A stretch of 36,700 nt of DNA from Candidatus Dadabacteria bacterium (lineage in GTDB: Bacteria > Desulfobacterota_D > UBA1144 > Nemesobacterales > JADFKM01), in assembly GCA_022564935.1 (NCBI GenBank), contig JADFKM010000014.1:1-36700 (forward strand), given 5' to 3'. The position numbers and the translations under genes were made by a program. Below the pieces are notes generated by a model, which was not told the origin of the DNA, did not search any database, and saw nothing but the letters and a program-made list of their open reading frames with translations. This document shows positions 16,765 to 25,019 of the stretch, one piece after another; the first letter of the stretch is position 1; every line of letters begins with the position of its first letter.

Positions 16765-18090
16765 CTACCGAAGTATTACAACCCCAATATCCATCACGTT
16801 TGTTCCCGTGGGCCCCGTTCTCACGAGCTGCCCCAGTTTATCGAAAAAGGTATGGGAATCGTTATTGAGGAGCGATTCCCGGGCGCTAAGCCCAAGCTTC
16901 CGTCCCCGTATCCTGGTGGTGCCGTCGCAAATAGCCCCCGCAGCGTCCGTCGGGCCATCTATTCCATCGGTGCCGCAAAAAAGCCCAAGTACGCCAACGT
17001 GTCCCATAATTTCAATTGAAAATGAAAGAGCGGTTTCCATGCACCTTCCCCCTTTTCCGTCCCCGGTTACCGTCACCGTTGTTTCCCCTCCGAACACAAG
17101 ACAAGCGGGCCTGCTAACGGGGATGTTGAACCTCTCTATATTCAGCGCAATCCCTGCCATCGCCTTAGCCACCTCCCGGGCTTCGCCCTTAATCTGGGAG
17201 GAAAGAAGCAGGGTGTTGTATCCAAGCTCGGCGGCCTTTTTCTCCGCCGCAACAAGTGATTTAAAATTGCTTCCCACTATAACGGTCTGCACCCTCTCAG
17301 GGTCAAAATCCCCAGTTTTGAGGTTAGGCTCTATCCCCCCCCTCCTGCCTTCCTCGAGATGGACAATGACCTGGGGAGGCAGTCTGTGCTCGAGCCTGAA
17401 ATCTTCGATTACCTGCCACGCCTCCTCGAAACTGGATTGGTCGGGAACCATAGGGCCGGAGGCAATCACATCAAGCCTGTCCCCAACGACATCCGATAGT
17501 ATCAAAGTAACGACTTCGGCGGGGAGGGCCTTTTTCAGGAGCCCGCCGCCTTTAATAGCAGAGATGTGCTTTCTAACGACGTTTAGGCCGTGTGTGTCCA
17601 CCCCCGACTTAAGCAGCGTCTCGGTTACCTTTCTTTTGTGCTCGAGGGTGAGGCCCTCGGCGGGAAGAGAAAGCAGTGCGCTCCCACCCCCCGAAATAAG
17701 GGCGATTACCAGGTCGCCTTCCTGCGCATTTTCAAGAATCCTCGTAACTTCAAGTGAGCAGTTTACGCTCCTTTCATCCGGCATGGGGTGGCTCGAGGGG
17801 TAAAACCTCAATTTCTTAAAAGGGCGGGGCGGAGGGGTATTCGACACTACGCATCCCTTCCTGATTCTATCCCCCAGGACTTCCTCGACCGCGCTTGCCA
17901 TAGCGGGTGCGGCTTTGCCGAATGCAATCACGTAAATAGAGCCGTAGTCCTTTAGTTCGTAGACCTTATCATCGACGGTGAGAGTCTCCCCGTCAAGAGC
18001 GAAATGCTCGAGCACACACCCGGCTGGTCTGGCAGCCTCAAGGGCGTGTTTAAAGATGCGAATTGCGTGTTCTTTGCTTTGGGTATTCAT
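16765..18090 (-). CDS. Glycerate 2-kinase (GckA/TtuD, DUF4147 type)
   Basis: This enzyme family phosphorylates D-glycerate to 2-phosphoglycerate. Recognisable blocks are IYVIAFGKAAPAMA, the long glycine loop ALISGGGSALLSLP, NVVRKHISAIKGGGLL, LILSDVVGDRLDVIASGP and a C-terminal FCGTDGIDGPTDAAGA. Length (441 aa from ATG 18090) is typical. The track's TTG at 18102 adds four residues; the ATG is more natural. It sits 46 bases after the NuoE-like gene and eight bases before the GTG start that the track gives the metallophosphoesterase. Together with the GlcD-like oxidase it could process two- and three-carbon hydroxyacids; this is inferred only from proximity. Confidence 0.88.
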   Translation of the reverse strand: MNTQSKEHAIRIFKHALEAARPAGCVLEHFALDGETLTVDDKVYELKDYGSIYVIAFGKAAPAMASAVEEVLGDRIRKGCVVSNTPPPRPFKKLRFYPSSHPMPDERSVNCSLEVTRILENAQEGDLVIALISGGGSALLSLPAEGLTLEHKRKVTETLLKSGVDTHGLNVVRKHISAIKGGGLLKKALPAEVVTLILSDVVGDRLDVIASGPMVPDQSSFEEAWQVIEDFRLEHRLPPQVIVHLEEGRRGGIEPNLKTGDFDPERVQTVIVGSNFKSLVAAEKKAAELGYNTLLLSSQIKGEAREVAKAMAGIALNIERFNIPVSRPACLVFGGETTVTVTGDGKGGRCMETALSFSIEIMGHVGVLGLFCGTDGIDGPTDAAGAICDGTTRIRGRKLGLSARESLLNNDSHTFFDKLGQLVRTGPTGTNVMDIGVVILR

Positions 18091-18136
18091 AGACTCAGGC
18101 AAAGAAATAGATCATCGGGGAAACTATAGCGGTCTT

Positions 18137-18610
18137 TCAATCCGCTTGAAGCTTCTCTATTACTTCGTCAATAATATTTCTGCTCAGACAATCGTATAAC
18201 TCGTCGCCTGCCAGCATCACGGGTGCGCTGCCGCATGAGGCGAGGCATTCAGTCTCCATAAACACGATCTTTCCATCCGAGGTCGTCTCCCCCGTGTGCA
18301 CGCCAAGTTTCTCCGACACATAGCGCTCTACCTTGTCGGCTCCCCTAAGGGCGCAGGAAAGGGTTTTGCAAAGCCAGATGACCCTTTTCCCCACTGGTTT
18401 GGTGAAGAACATGGTGTAGAACGTGGCAACGCTGCGTACACTCGAGGGATGAAGCTCTAGGATTTGCGCCACTTCAGTCATCGATTCGACCGAAAGCCAG
18501 CCGAACTCGTTCTGCACCTCGCTCAAAACCGGTATCAGGGCGGAGCGCTTCGTCTCATGCTTTGATATAACCACATTTACCCTATCAACGAGCTGCTGTG
18601 AAAAAGGCAT
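18137..18610 (-). CDS. nuoE: NuoE-like thioredoxin-fold [2Fe-2S] protein
   Basis: The 157-aa protein has the NuoE/HoxE/HndA layout: an N-terminal helical part (LIPVLSEVQNEFGWLS...VATFYTMFF) and a thioredoxin-like domain with four cysteines, Cys81 and Cys86 (CKTLSC) and Cys122 and Cys126 (CLASC), that hold a 2Fe-2S cluster. In complex I it sits beside NuoF at the NADH site; in hydrogenases and formate dehydrogenases it plays the same role. Neither nuoF nor other complex I genes are in the window, so the partner is unknown. A GGAGA lies ten bases before the ATG. It starts the run nuoE-like, glycerate kinase, phosphoesterase, dnaB. Confidence 0.85.
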   Translation of the reverse strand: MPFSQQLVDRVNVVISKHETKRSALIPVLSEVQNEFGWLSVESMTEVAQILELHPSSVRSVATFYTMFFTKPVGKRVIWLCKTLSCALRGADKVERYVSEKLGVHTGETTSDGKIVFMETECLASCGSAPVMLAGDELYDCLSRNIIDEVIEKLQAD

Positions 18611-18933
18611 ACGAAATCATTTCTCCAAACTGAATAAAACCTTAACAGGTTAAGCTAACATGGTAAAGGTCAATGCGCAATCTCAGGCATTCAACTGCCT
18701 GTTATCGTTAGTTTTAACAACTGAATACTACACAAATTCAAGCAATCCACACAAGTGTCCGGCGCACAGATATGCCACCGCACAGCCATATGGGAAAAGT
18801 ACTCTCAGAGAAGTCCGCCACCGTTTTAAGGGAATGCGGAATTAGGAATACCGGAACAGGGGATGTCCACCGCCGTAAAATGAAATGTGTGTCACAAAAG
18901 GCACAGCGCTAAGAAGTCCGCGCCGAGGGAAAC
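18611..18933. other. Intergenic stretch, nothing recognised
   Basis: These 323 bases separate the end of the multiheme cytochrome operon from the NuoE-like gene. The 61-codon plus-strand ORF at 18660 does not look like a protein. I see no clear terminator after the cytochrome operon. Confidence 0.5.
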
Positions 18934-19407
18934 TCACTCCCCTTCTTTAAGGCACGACTTGAAATCGGCAGCCTGATGAGATTCGTATTTCAGTCCTGAT
19001 AGATAACCAACTAGACAATCCATCTCATCGGCTGTGCCCTTAAATCTCTTGCGATACTTTTTCTTCGCCTTGGATTTGCATTCGTAGTCAGTCTTGAAAT
19101 AGGGCTTCGGGTTTTTGACAAACGACCTGATGCTGTCGGCATCTCGTCTTTTCCCGATGTCAGACAGGTCGACCCCTATCTTATCTTCTTCTCCCTTGGG
19201 CTTGGTCTCGACGCCTCTTTCCTTTGCAAAAGCCTCTTTCTCCTTCTGTATTGCGGCGGCTTCGGCCTTTATCGTATGGCACGAATAACACCTCTTTTCG
19301 ATAAACAGCCTCCTGCCCTCCGGCGGCGCGCCCTGCTCAGCCGACGCCACAGCCAAGGGCACAAGAAACGCGATCAATAAGAGTAAAGACGAATAAACTT
19401 GTCCCAT
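18934..19407 (-). CDS. Monoheme c-type cytochrome, last gene of the cytochrome operon
   Basis: The 157-aa protein has a signal peptide (YSSLLLLIAFLVPLAVASA) and one heme site, CYSCH at residues 40-44. This is followed by a Lys/Glu-rich insert and a class I cytochrome-like end, DEMDCLVGYLSGLK, with a Met that could be the sixth ligand. It is therefore probably a small periplasmic electron carrier. A single cysteine pair beyond the heme (C in YECKS, MDCLV) is unexplained. Its start overlaps the tetraheme gene by 34 bases, which indicates coupled translation and a shared operon. It could shuttle electrons from inner-membrane donors to the conduit; this is inferred. Confidence 0.82.
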   Translation of the reverse strand: MGQVYSSLLLLIAFLVPLAVASAEQGAPPEGRRLFIEKRCYSCHTIKAEAAAIQKEKEAFAKERGVETKPKGEEDKIGVDLSDIGKRRDADSIRSFVKNPKPYFKTDYECKSKAKKKYRKRFKGTADEMDCLVGYLSGLKYESHQAADFKSCLKEGE

Positions 19408-19958
19408 AGCACTTTCCCTCTAAAATTGGTTTTTGGAAGACTTTCATGACACCTGTTGCAAAGCTCGTTCTTAGAAACCGGATGTCGGAGCCTAACATCC
19501 TCATTCTCGCCGGAGGACACGGTTTTGCCCACGGTTTTTTCAACATCCGGCAAAACGACGAATTTTATGAACCTCTTGTTCCTCTCGTCCAATTCGGCCT
19601 TATAAACTACCCTGCCCTTCAGCACCCCCACGGGGTGTGGGTCATGACAGCTAAAGCAGGCGACCTTTCCGTTTTCGTCACCGGGAAGGGGGGAGGCCTC
19701 TTTGCCCTCGTGCTCCCTGACCCCCGGATGGGGCATCTCGGAGTGGCATCCCAGGCAGTTCTCCGAAGGGAGGTCTACTAGGAAGTAATCCGGGCTGCTC
19801 TCAGTCTCTTTAGGGACTTTGGTGTGGCATTCCAGACACACGAACTGGTCTTCGGTCATCTCCTTATGCGGGTTCTCCTCATCCCCGTCCTGTGAATAGA
19901 GAGCCGCAGGAAACACCAGAAGAAGCATAAATATAATTGCCGACAGGCTACCTCTCAT
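19374..19958 (-). CDS. Tetraheme periplasmic cytochrome c
   Basis: The 194-aa protein has a signal peptide (LSAIIFMLLLVFPAALYSQ) and four CxxCH sites: CLECH 41-45, CLGCH 68-72, CFSCH 101-105 (in the frequent CFSCHDPHPVG context of cytochrome c3/doubled-CxxCH families) and CNRCH 167-171. Additional His residues (HPGVREH, RHP) can be distal ligands. It overlaps the heptaheme gene upstream by 11 bases and the monoheme gene downstream by 34 bases. It is probably soluble in the periplasm and serves as an electron relay. No membrane segment remains after signal removal. Confidence 0.87.
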   Translation of the reverse strand: MRGSLSAIIFMLLLVFPAALYSQDGDEENPHKEMTEDQFVCLECHTKVPKETESSPDYFLVDLPSENCLGCHSEMPHPGVREHEGKEASPLPGDENGKVACFSCHDPHPVGVLKGRVVYKAELDERNKRFIKFVVLPDVEKTVGKTVSSGENEDVRLRHPVSKNELCNRCHESLPKTNFRGKVLWDKFIRLYSY

Positions 19959-20577
19959 AACCGCCCTCTATATGGCATTTTTCACAAAACGCACTCAGCT
20001 GGTGGCACGTCCCGCACGTCCTGGGATTCGCCCTCGCCTCAATCGCATGGACGAACCTGAAGTTCCTGTCATGAACCCTCCTGGTGGGGAGGTCTCTACG
20101 CTTGTGGCAGTCCTCGCAGAACCTGGGACTGTGGCAGTCCTCGCAGCTCTTTGAGTCAGCCTTCGAGAATACGGCATGCCTCGATACCCAGTCGAAATTG
20201 TGGTTGGGAGGCTGGATTTCCCTGGTGTTGAAATGGCATATGCCGCATCTGTCTGGGGCGATGTTTCCGGCCTGCGGGTTGTAATGACAAAAATGACAGG
20301 TGTCTTTTCCAGGAAAGAAGGCCTGCTCCGAAATCTTTATCATCTCCTCGGGCTCGGTGTACTCGTCTATTTCCACATCAGTCGTGTGGCAGATAAAACA
20401 CCCGAAGCCTTCCTTCTCGAGGACCTTCTTATGCACATCGTGGGAGAACGTCTCCCGTGTCATCCGGGGCCTGTCCGCCTTCCAGCCCCACTCGGGGGCC
20501 TCCTGTGTGCGGCAGCCGACAAGCGCCGCGAACACAAACCCTACAAACAAAATGTAGATAAAGCCCACTCTCTTCAT
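19948..20577 (-). CDS. Heptaheme cytochrome c lipoprotein
   Basis: The 209-aa protein has a lipoprotein signal ending in AALVGC (Cys22) and seven CxxCH sites at about residues 60, 94, 111, 145, 154, 188 and 198. With about 190 mature residues this is one heme per 27, the density of wire-like multiheme proteins. Several lone His residues (FSHDVHKK, NHNFDWVSRH, RRVHDRNF) fit bis-His ligation. In known conduits the periplasmic multiheme partner plugs into the barrel (MtrA, OmaB); this protein is the natural candidate here. The lipid anchor could place it on the inner face of the outer membrane. It starts eight bases after the barrel gene. Confidence 0.87.
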   Translation of the reverse strand: MKRVGFIYILFVGFVFAALVGCRTQEAPEWGWKADRPRMTRETFSHDVHKKVLEKEGFGCFICHTTDVEIDEYTEPEEMIKISEQAFFPGKDTCHFCHYNPQAGNIAPDRCGICHFNTREIQPPNHNFDWVSRHAVFSKADSKSCEDCHSPRFCEDCHKRRDLPTRRVHDRNFRFVHAIEARANPRTCGTCHQLSAFCEKCHIEGGYER

Positions 20578-20585
20578 AACAGGCC

Positions 20586-21875
20586 TCAGAAGTAGTAGCT
20601 CACCCCCAAATTCGTCCTGACGTCCTTCTCAAAATCGGGGTTGGTGTTAATTTCAACCTCGGCCCTGACCACAAGGCCGCGGATCACGAGGTATTGTACC
20701 CCCATAATGTAGCTGAATGCGTCCCCGTCCTTATTCGTAACCGTCTCGAAGTTGGCGTAGGCAAAGGAGAACTGGAGGTCCAAGCCCCTCAATATCTCCT
20801 CGGAAACCCCGAAGTTGAAGCCGATTGCCCTGTCGTCTTCGCGGCCGTCTACGAAGTAAAAGCCCTGAAACGTCTTGAGCCCTATCTCTGTCCAGAAATC
20901 CCATGACAACCCGAGCTTGAAGATGTGCCCGCTGGTAGACACCCCCTCCAATACTTCGTAGCGGGCAAACGAATAACTCGAAGACACTTCGAGGAAGCTC
21001 GTCGGATAGTACGTAAGCCCCACCCTCGCCTCGTGAAGCCTGCTTACCGAGAAAATATCGAATATGCGGTCCTGGAGGAATTCGTCCCTGTCGTCGTCCG
21101 GCTCGTAGGTGCTGTACTCGAAGTTGAGGTACAGCGAATTCACCGGGCTTATTCCCACTCCAACCGTGAACAGGGCGAAGCTTCCTTCCTTGAGGTCGAA
21201 CTCGGCGCGGCTGTATACGTCGGCGAAGTCCGTAAACGGCACCACCCTGTTAAAAGCGAAGTTTAGGAACTGCCGGGCCGAGGCATCTTCAGGATCGAAG
21301 GCCTCGTAGCCGAGGGAAATTATGGAGTCCAGGAACTCACGGGATTTGAGTACCACCCCATAAGAGCCAAAGCTCCTCTGAGGCTTCTCGGGGTCGGGCT
21401 GGGCGTCCTTGTCCTGGTAGCCTCCATAAGCGACGACCTCAAGACCCGCCAGCGGTGTGAACCTCAGCATACCTCCGTCAAGGAGCAGGAAATTGTTGCC
21501 CTCGGTAAGCACCTGACGGCCAATACGCAACGCAAACCCTTTGGCCGTATTGCTGTACTCTAGATAAGCGTTGTAGACGTCAAATGTCGTGTCTTCTCCG
21601 TCAAGTACCTGCCTTGAGCGCAAAAAGGTGTTCAGGGACAGGTTGTTCTCCGGGCTCACGGCGCTCAGCTCCAGATACTGGTAAAAGGGATAAAGCTTTT
21701 TGGTAGAGCCGTCCGTTCGTTTAATGGGACTATTAGCCTGGAACACGGTATAGATGTTGCCGAACACCCCCGTTGTGCGGGGAAGTATGGTCTGCTCCTG
21801 GGATAAAGCATCCCCCTCATACACGGCAGCCAACAGAAAAAACGATACAAACAGCGCGGGAAAATTGCTTTTCAT
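20586..21875 (-). CDS. Outer-membrane beta-barrel of the cytochrome operon (conduit porin candidate)
   Basis: The 429-aa protein has a signal peptide (FPALFVSFFLLAAVYEGDALSQ). The mature part consists of amphipathic strands with short Asp/Glu turns (YLELSAVSPENNLSLNTFLRS, FALRIGRQVLTEGNNFLLLDGG) and ends in a typical barrel C-terminus, ...GVSYYF. It is much shorter than MtrB (about 700 aa) and nearer the barrels of Geobacter-type conduits. It has no CxxC pair at the N-terminus, unlike MtrB. Its ATG directly follows the stop of the diheme gene (TAGATG), so translation is coupled. Context makes it the likely pore through which hemes cross the outer membrane. Confidence 0.85.
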   Translation of the reverse strand: MKSNFPALFVSFFLLAAVYEGDALSQEQTILPRTTGVFGNIYTVFQANSPIKRTDGSTKKLYPFYQYLELSAVSPENNLSLNTFLRSRQVLDGEDTTFDVYNAYLEYSNTAKGFALRIGRQVLTEGNNFLLLDGGMLRFTPLAGLEVVAYGGYQDKDAQPDPEKPQRSFGSYGVVLKSREFLDSIISLGYEAFDPEDASARQFLNFAFNRVVPFTDFADVYSRAEFDLKEGSFALFTVGVGISPVNSLYLNFEYSTYEPDDDRDEFLQDRIFDIFSVSRLHEARVGLTYYPTSFLEVSSSYSFARYEVLEGVSTSGHIFKLGLSWDFWTEIGLKTFQGFYFVDGREDDRAIGFNFGVSEEILRGLDLQFSFAYANFETVTNKDGDAFSYIMGVQYLVIRGLVVRAEVEINTNPDFEKDVRTNLGVSYYF

Positions 21876-22193
21876 CTACTCTTCCACACCGTTGTCACCG
21901 TGACACACCGGGCAGCTATCGAGCCCCTCTTCCTCCACGAACTCCTGAATATCCTCGAGAGGCAGTATCCCTTCTGTACCCGTACGGTTTTCTCTGTGTA
22001 TCTCCTCAACCGGATGGCAGGCGAAGCAATTGGTGCGACCCCAGCCATCCGGATGTTCTTCTTCGGTTAAAATAACTCCCTCGGGACTCTCGAAAATGTT
22101 TCCGAAGTCCTGCCCATCGTCATCCCCACCGACGCATCCGAGGGCCGCAGCAATAAACAGCATTATCAATACAGCTCCCATTTTAGGCATCAC
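21876..22193 (-). CDS. Small diheme cytochrome c lipoprotein
   Basis: The 105-aa protein has a lipobox AALGC (Cys20), followed by an acidic tether (GGDDDGQD). It has two heme sites, CFACH 56-60 and CPVCH 94-98, and His residues nearby (EEHPDGW, EEIHREN) to serve as distal ligands. It lies between the decaheme and the barrel genes, 14 bases after the former and touching the latter. I do not know a named family of this size in the mtr, pio or ext conduits. It may connect the decaheme protein to the barrel or to the heptaheme protein; this is a guess from position. Confidence 0.8.
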   Translation of the reverse strand: MMPKMGAVLIMLFIAAALGCVGGDDDGQDFGNIFESPEGVILTEEEHPDGWGRTNCFACHPVEEIHRENRTGTEGILPLEDIQEFVEEEGLDSCPVCHGDNGVEE

Positions 22194-22207
22194 AACTCTT
22201 CACTACT

Positions 22208-24445
22208 TCAGTTAGGCCTCCCGATGCGCAGCTCCGGCGGGAGCGGCGGAAAATGCACATTCTCCACCCCTAGCGGGTTCCCTACGCTGTGACAGGCAAC
22301 ACAAGCCCCTTCGGGCTGAGCACCGCCGGGATGGCCATCTCCGGTAAGGGCATCGCCGGCCACTGTGACTCCAAGTCCGTCATGACAGCCTGTGCACGTG
22401 GCGATTATCGGAGTCGTAAAGAACGTATCTAGAACCGTTATAGTTGAATCGTCCTTAGTGAATTCGCGCTCGGTCGTGGACAGCACTCCGGGGCCAAGGA
22501 CTCCGAAACCTAGATCCAGCACGTATGTATCCTGCAAATGGCACTCCTCGCAGTTCCTCCTGTCGCCGGGGAAAAGCACTTCGCCGAAGTCGTTGACGCT
22601 GCCACGGAAACCGAAGATGATGTACGGCTGTTCGGTCAGCTCTTCTCCCGTATGGATCTTATGGATCATGACCTTGAAGTGTATGGCTTCGCTCATTGCA
22701 GGGTCTCCGGGGAAATCAACCGGCCGCACGGCTATGTCGTCAGCGGAGGGATTATGGCAGAGCACACAGTATTCGGTGTTGTTCCTGAGGTTGCCGTGTA
22801 TGCTGAAGTCCTTGGAGAACACGCCATGACAGGCGCTGCAAAGCTCACCCTCAAACGTATTGTCTACAACCATCCGCCTGGGCACGGCCACCGGGTCGGT
22901 CACCGGGAAGTAAAACACTACGTTCTGCCCGGCCTCTTCGACCTCTTCGATCAGGATACGGTCGTCGCCGCCTACTGTTCTGGCAATCCTGCCCTCAATA
23001 CCGATAGCGTAGGTGCCCGTAGCATCTGCGGGTATCATGCCGTCAAAGGTATAGGTGAAGTTGCCCGATGCGTCAGGCCCTACAGAAGCATCTGCAGGCC
23101 TTTCGCGCAGCACATTCTCCGCGCCGGGTGTCTTGAGGCCGTCGCCGTTGTAGTCCTGTATGTCGTAGTCGTTCGTGGGTCCCGCAATAACGAGGCTTAT
23201 GGAATCCATGTCCTGTGGAGTAATGACAGCTCCGGCGTCGGTTTTTATGCTGTAAGCCACCTGAACATGCTCCCCCGGCCCAACAGTGGGAAGACTCGTC
23301 TCGGCGCTCCTAACGCTCACGATTTCAAAGTTAACACCGGGTAGAGATGCTGCGCGCAACAGAACCGTATGGGCCCCATCAACAGAGATGTCGAACTCGG
23401 TGCCCGTAGAAGGCAGGTGACAGGCGGAGCAGTTGTCGTCGTCAAGCTGCACCACGGGGTGGTTCTCCGCGGTGGCAAATACTACATCGTCGTGACAGGA
23501 GCCGCAGGCGGCCCTTGACGGGTTGGTTTTGAAATTGTCCGCCTGGGTCGCAATGCCCCCGTGGCATTTCTCGCAGTTCTTTATGTTCTGTGGGAACTCG
23601 ACCTCGGAAAAATCGTGAACACTGTCGCGGAAGCCTACAATCTGGTAAGGGGTGCCCTCTTGTACGCTCGGCAGCTCTGCCCCTCTGTGAATCTTGTGAA
23701 CCATCACCTTGAGATCAATAGAGTTGCCCGTGTCAGGGTCGATTTGTGGAGTTGTTACACCCGTTTCGGAATCCGTTATCTCAGCCGTATGGCACAGCAC
23801 ACACAGCTTTACGTCCCTTCTGAAGCCGCCGTGGACTTTCAGGGGGTCGTGGCAGGTGTTACAGCTCTCAACCCTCACCACATCTCGAACCACTCTTACG
23901 CCGCCCCCCGAGGGGACGAAGTCAAAAGTGGCGTTGGCGACAAACTGCCGGCCGAGTATTTCGACATCGGCGAATATTCCAACAGTGTGTGTGGCATTCG
24001 GATCAAAGCCTGGGGGCAAAACAGTGTTAAATGTATATTGATTCAGGCCTCCGCCCATGTTCACAAGCGTGCCGTCATCTGCGTTTTCCGAGCTTGCCTG
24101 GGTAGCGGACACGCCCGTTATCGAGCTCGTTTGAACCCTGGTGATGTAGTCTTGATATTGAGTGTCGCCGCTCTCAATCCTGGCGATAATCAAGCGAATC
24201 CTTACGATGCCGCTGTCAATCGGGTTCCCTTCGTCGTCAAAGATACGGAAGGTAATTACAGCTCTTCTATCCGAGTTGATTGAAGCGTCGAGTATCTCGA
24301 TGTTGAGTTTGTTTATAGATGGAAGGGGAGCGGGGGCTATAACGAAATCGCCGTTATCGTCACATCCCAAGGAGGTGATTAGCAATAAGCAAAATACAAA
24401 GCATGGAAGACATATGATCCTGAGCTTTTTATAATTTGCGCTCAT
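22208..24445 (-). CDS. Decaheme OmcA/MtrC-family outer-surface cytochrome lipoprotein
   Basis: The 745-aa protein has a lipobox (SLGC, Cys28) and ten CxxCH sites, arranged as two pentaheme halves: residues 195 (CNTCH), 215, 291, 314 and 339, then five more in the C-terminal half (CSACH, CVLCH, CEECH, CTGCH, CVACH). The family signatures DPLKVHGGFRRDVKLCVLCH and DLKVMVHKIHRGAELP recur in each half (SIHGNLRN..., KVMIHKIHTGEEL). Beta-rich domains (FRIFDDEGNPI, YTFNTVLPPGF) precede each heme cluster, as in MtrC/OmcA. Family members reduce metals or minerals outside the cell. GAGGAGA lies eight bases before the ATG. It is the first gene of the operon. Confidence 0.93.
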   Translation of the reverse strand: MSANYKKLRIICLPCFVFCLLLITSLGCDDNGDFVIAPAPLPSINKLNIEILDASINSDRRAVITFRIFDDEGNPIDSGIVRIRLIIARIESGDTQYQDYITRVQTSSITGVSATQASSENADDGTLVNMGGGLNQYTFNTVLPPGFDPNATHTVGIFADVEILGRQFVANATFDFVPSGGGVRVVRDVVRVESCNTCHDPLKVHGGFRRDVKLCVLCHTAEITDSETGVTTPQIDPDTGNSIDLKVMVHKIHRGAELPSVQEGTPYQIVGFRDSVHDFSEVEFPQNIKNCEKCHGGIATQADNFKTNPSRAACGSCHDDVVFATAENHPVVQLDDDNCSACHLPSTGTEFDISVDGAHTVLLRAASLPGVNFEIVSVRSAETSLPTVGPGEHVQVAYSIKTDAGAVITPQDMDSISLVIAGPTNDYDIQDYNGDGLKTPGAENVLRERPADASVGPDASGNFTYTFDGMIPADATGTYAIGIEGRIARTVGGDDRILIEEVEEAGQNVVFYFPVTDPVAVPRRMVVDNTFEGELCSACHGVFSKDFSIHGNLRNNTEYCVLCHNPSADDIAVRPVDFPGDPAMSEAIHFKVMIHKIHTGEELTEQPYIIFGFRGSVNDFGEVLFPGDRRNCEECHLQDTYVLDLGFGVLGPGVLSTTEREFTKDDSTITVLDTFFTTPIIATCTGCHDGLGVTVAGDALTGDGHPGGAQPEGACVACHSVGNPLGVENVHFPPLPPELRIGRPN

Positions 24446-24466
24446 TTCAATACTCTCCTCATTTAT

Positions 24467-24496
24467 ATGCTATTACAAATCGATTTCTTATGTCAA
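24467..24496 (-). promoter_or_regulatory. Putative promoter of the multiheme cytochrome operon
   Basis: On the minus strand a perfect TTGACA (24491-24496) is followed after 18 bases by TAGCAT (24467-24472), four of six matches to TATAAT. Transcription would begin only about 15 bases before the operon's ATG, just ahead of the GAGGAGA ribosome binding site. Confidence 0.4.
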
Positions 24497-24566
24497 GGAA
24501 TTTTTTAATAACACCATTCTTATAATATTGGAACAATCATAAGCATCCCCCCATTTGATCATTAAA

Positions 24567-24584
24567 TGTAAGCATTCACTTACA
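24567..24584. promoter_or_regulatory. 18-bp inverted repeat, possible operator of the cytochrome operon
   Basis: TGTAAG-CATTCA-CTTACA has perfect 6-bp arms with a 6-base spacer. It lies about 70 bases upstream of the putative -35 box. The geometry suits a dimeric regulator binding one helical turn apart. No regulator gene is next to it, so the factor is unknown. Confidence 0.4.
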
Positions 24585-25019
24585 AATTGTACCCAGAGTA
24601 AATATAACGTCAAATAACGAATTATTCGAGCATTCACGGCATACTCACACCTTAAACATATTTACAGCAACTCTAGATAACGACTACTAACCCAACCGTC
24701 TATTTGTAAATAACTATACTAAAAAATAAAAATCAAGATTAACTTCTTTATATTTTTTATCAACCTTTTTTACTACCTATTCAACATCCGTCCGACATTC
24801 CTTCAGTCTGAGTAGGCATAAACCAGTCGGTTAGTACGCCTCACCAACTCACCGATGTTTTGAAGTAAATCTCCCACTGCGAACGTTACTTAAACCATCA
24901 AAAACCATGCTTACTCACGCCCCCGCCTTTCGCCCCGAAAACTTCCGCAGTCAGCGGCATTGAGAGCCAACTATTAAGTTATATCGTAATGATGTTAATA
25001 TTATAGGGGGGGGATATAA

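Larger units (their letters stand above)
24446..25019. other. AT-rich upstream region of the cytochrome operon
   Basis: These 574 bases contain no gene that I can support. Near the operon start lie a promoter (24467-24496) and an inverted repeat (24567-24584). The remaining part is AT-rich with a few homopolymer runs. It separates the operon from a gene fragment and a tRNA. Confidence 0.5.

Noticed and set aside
16808-17803. 331-aa plus-strand ORF within glycerate kinase
   Set aside because: Antisense of a well-supported enzyme gene, Ser/Pro rich, no ribosome binding site or motif.
22538-23344. 268-aa plus-strand ORF across the decaheme cytochrome
   Set aside because: Antisense shadow of the cytochrome gene; no coding features of its own.
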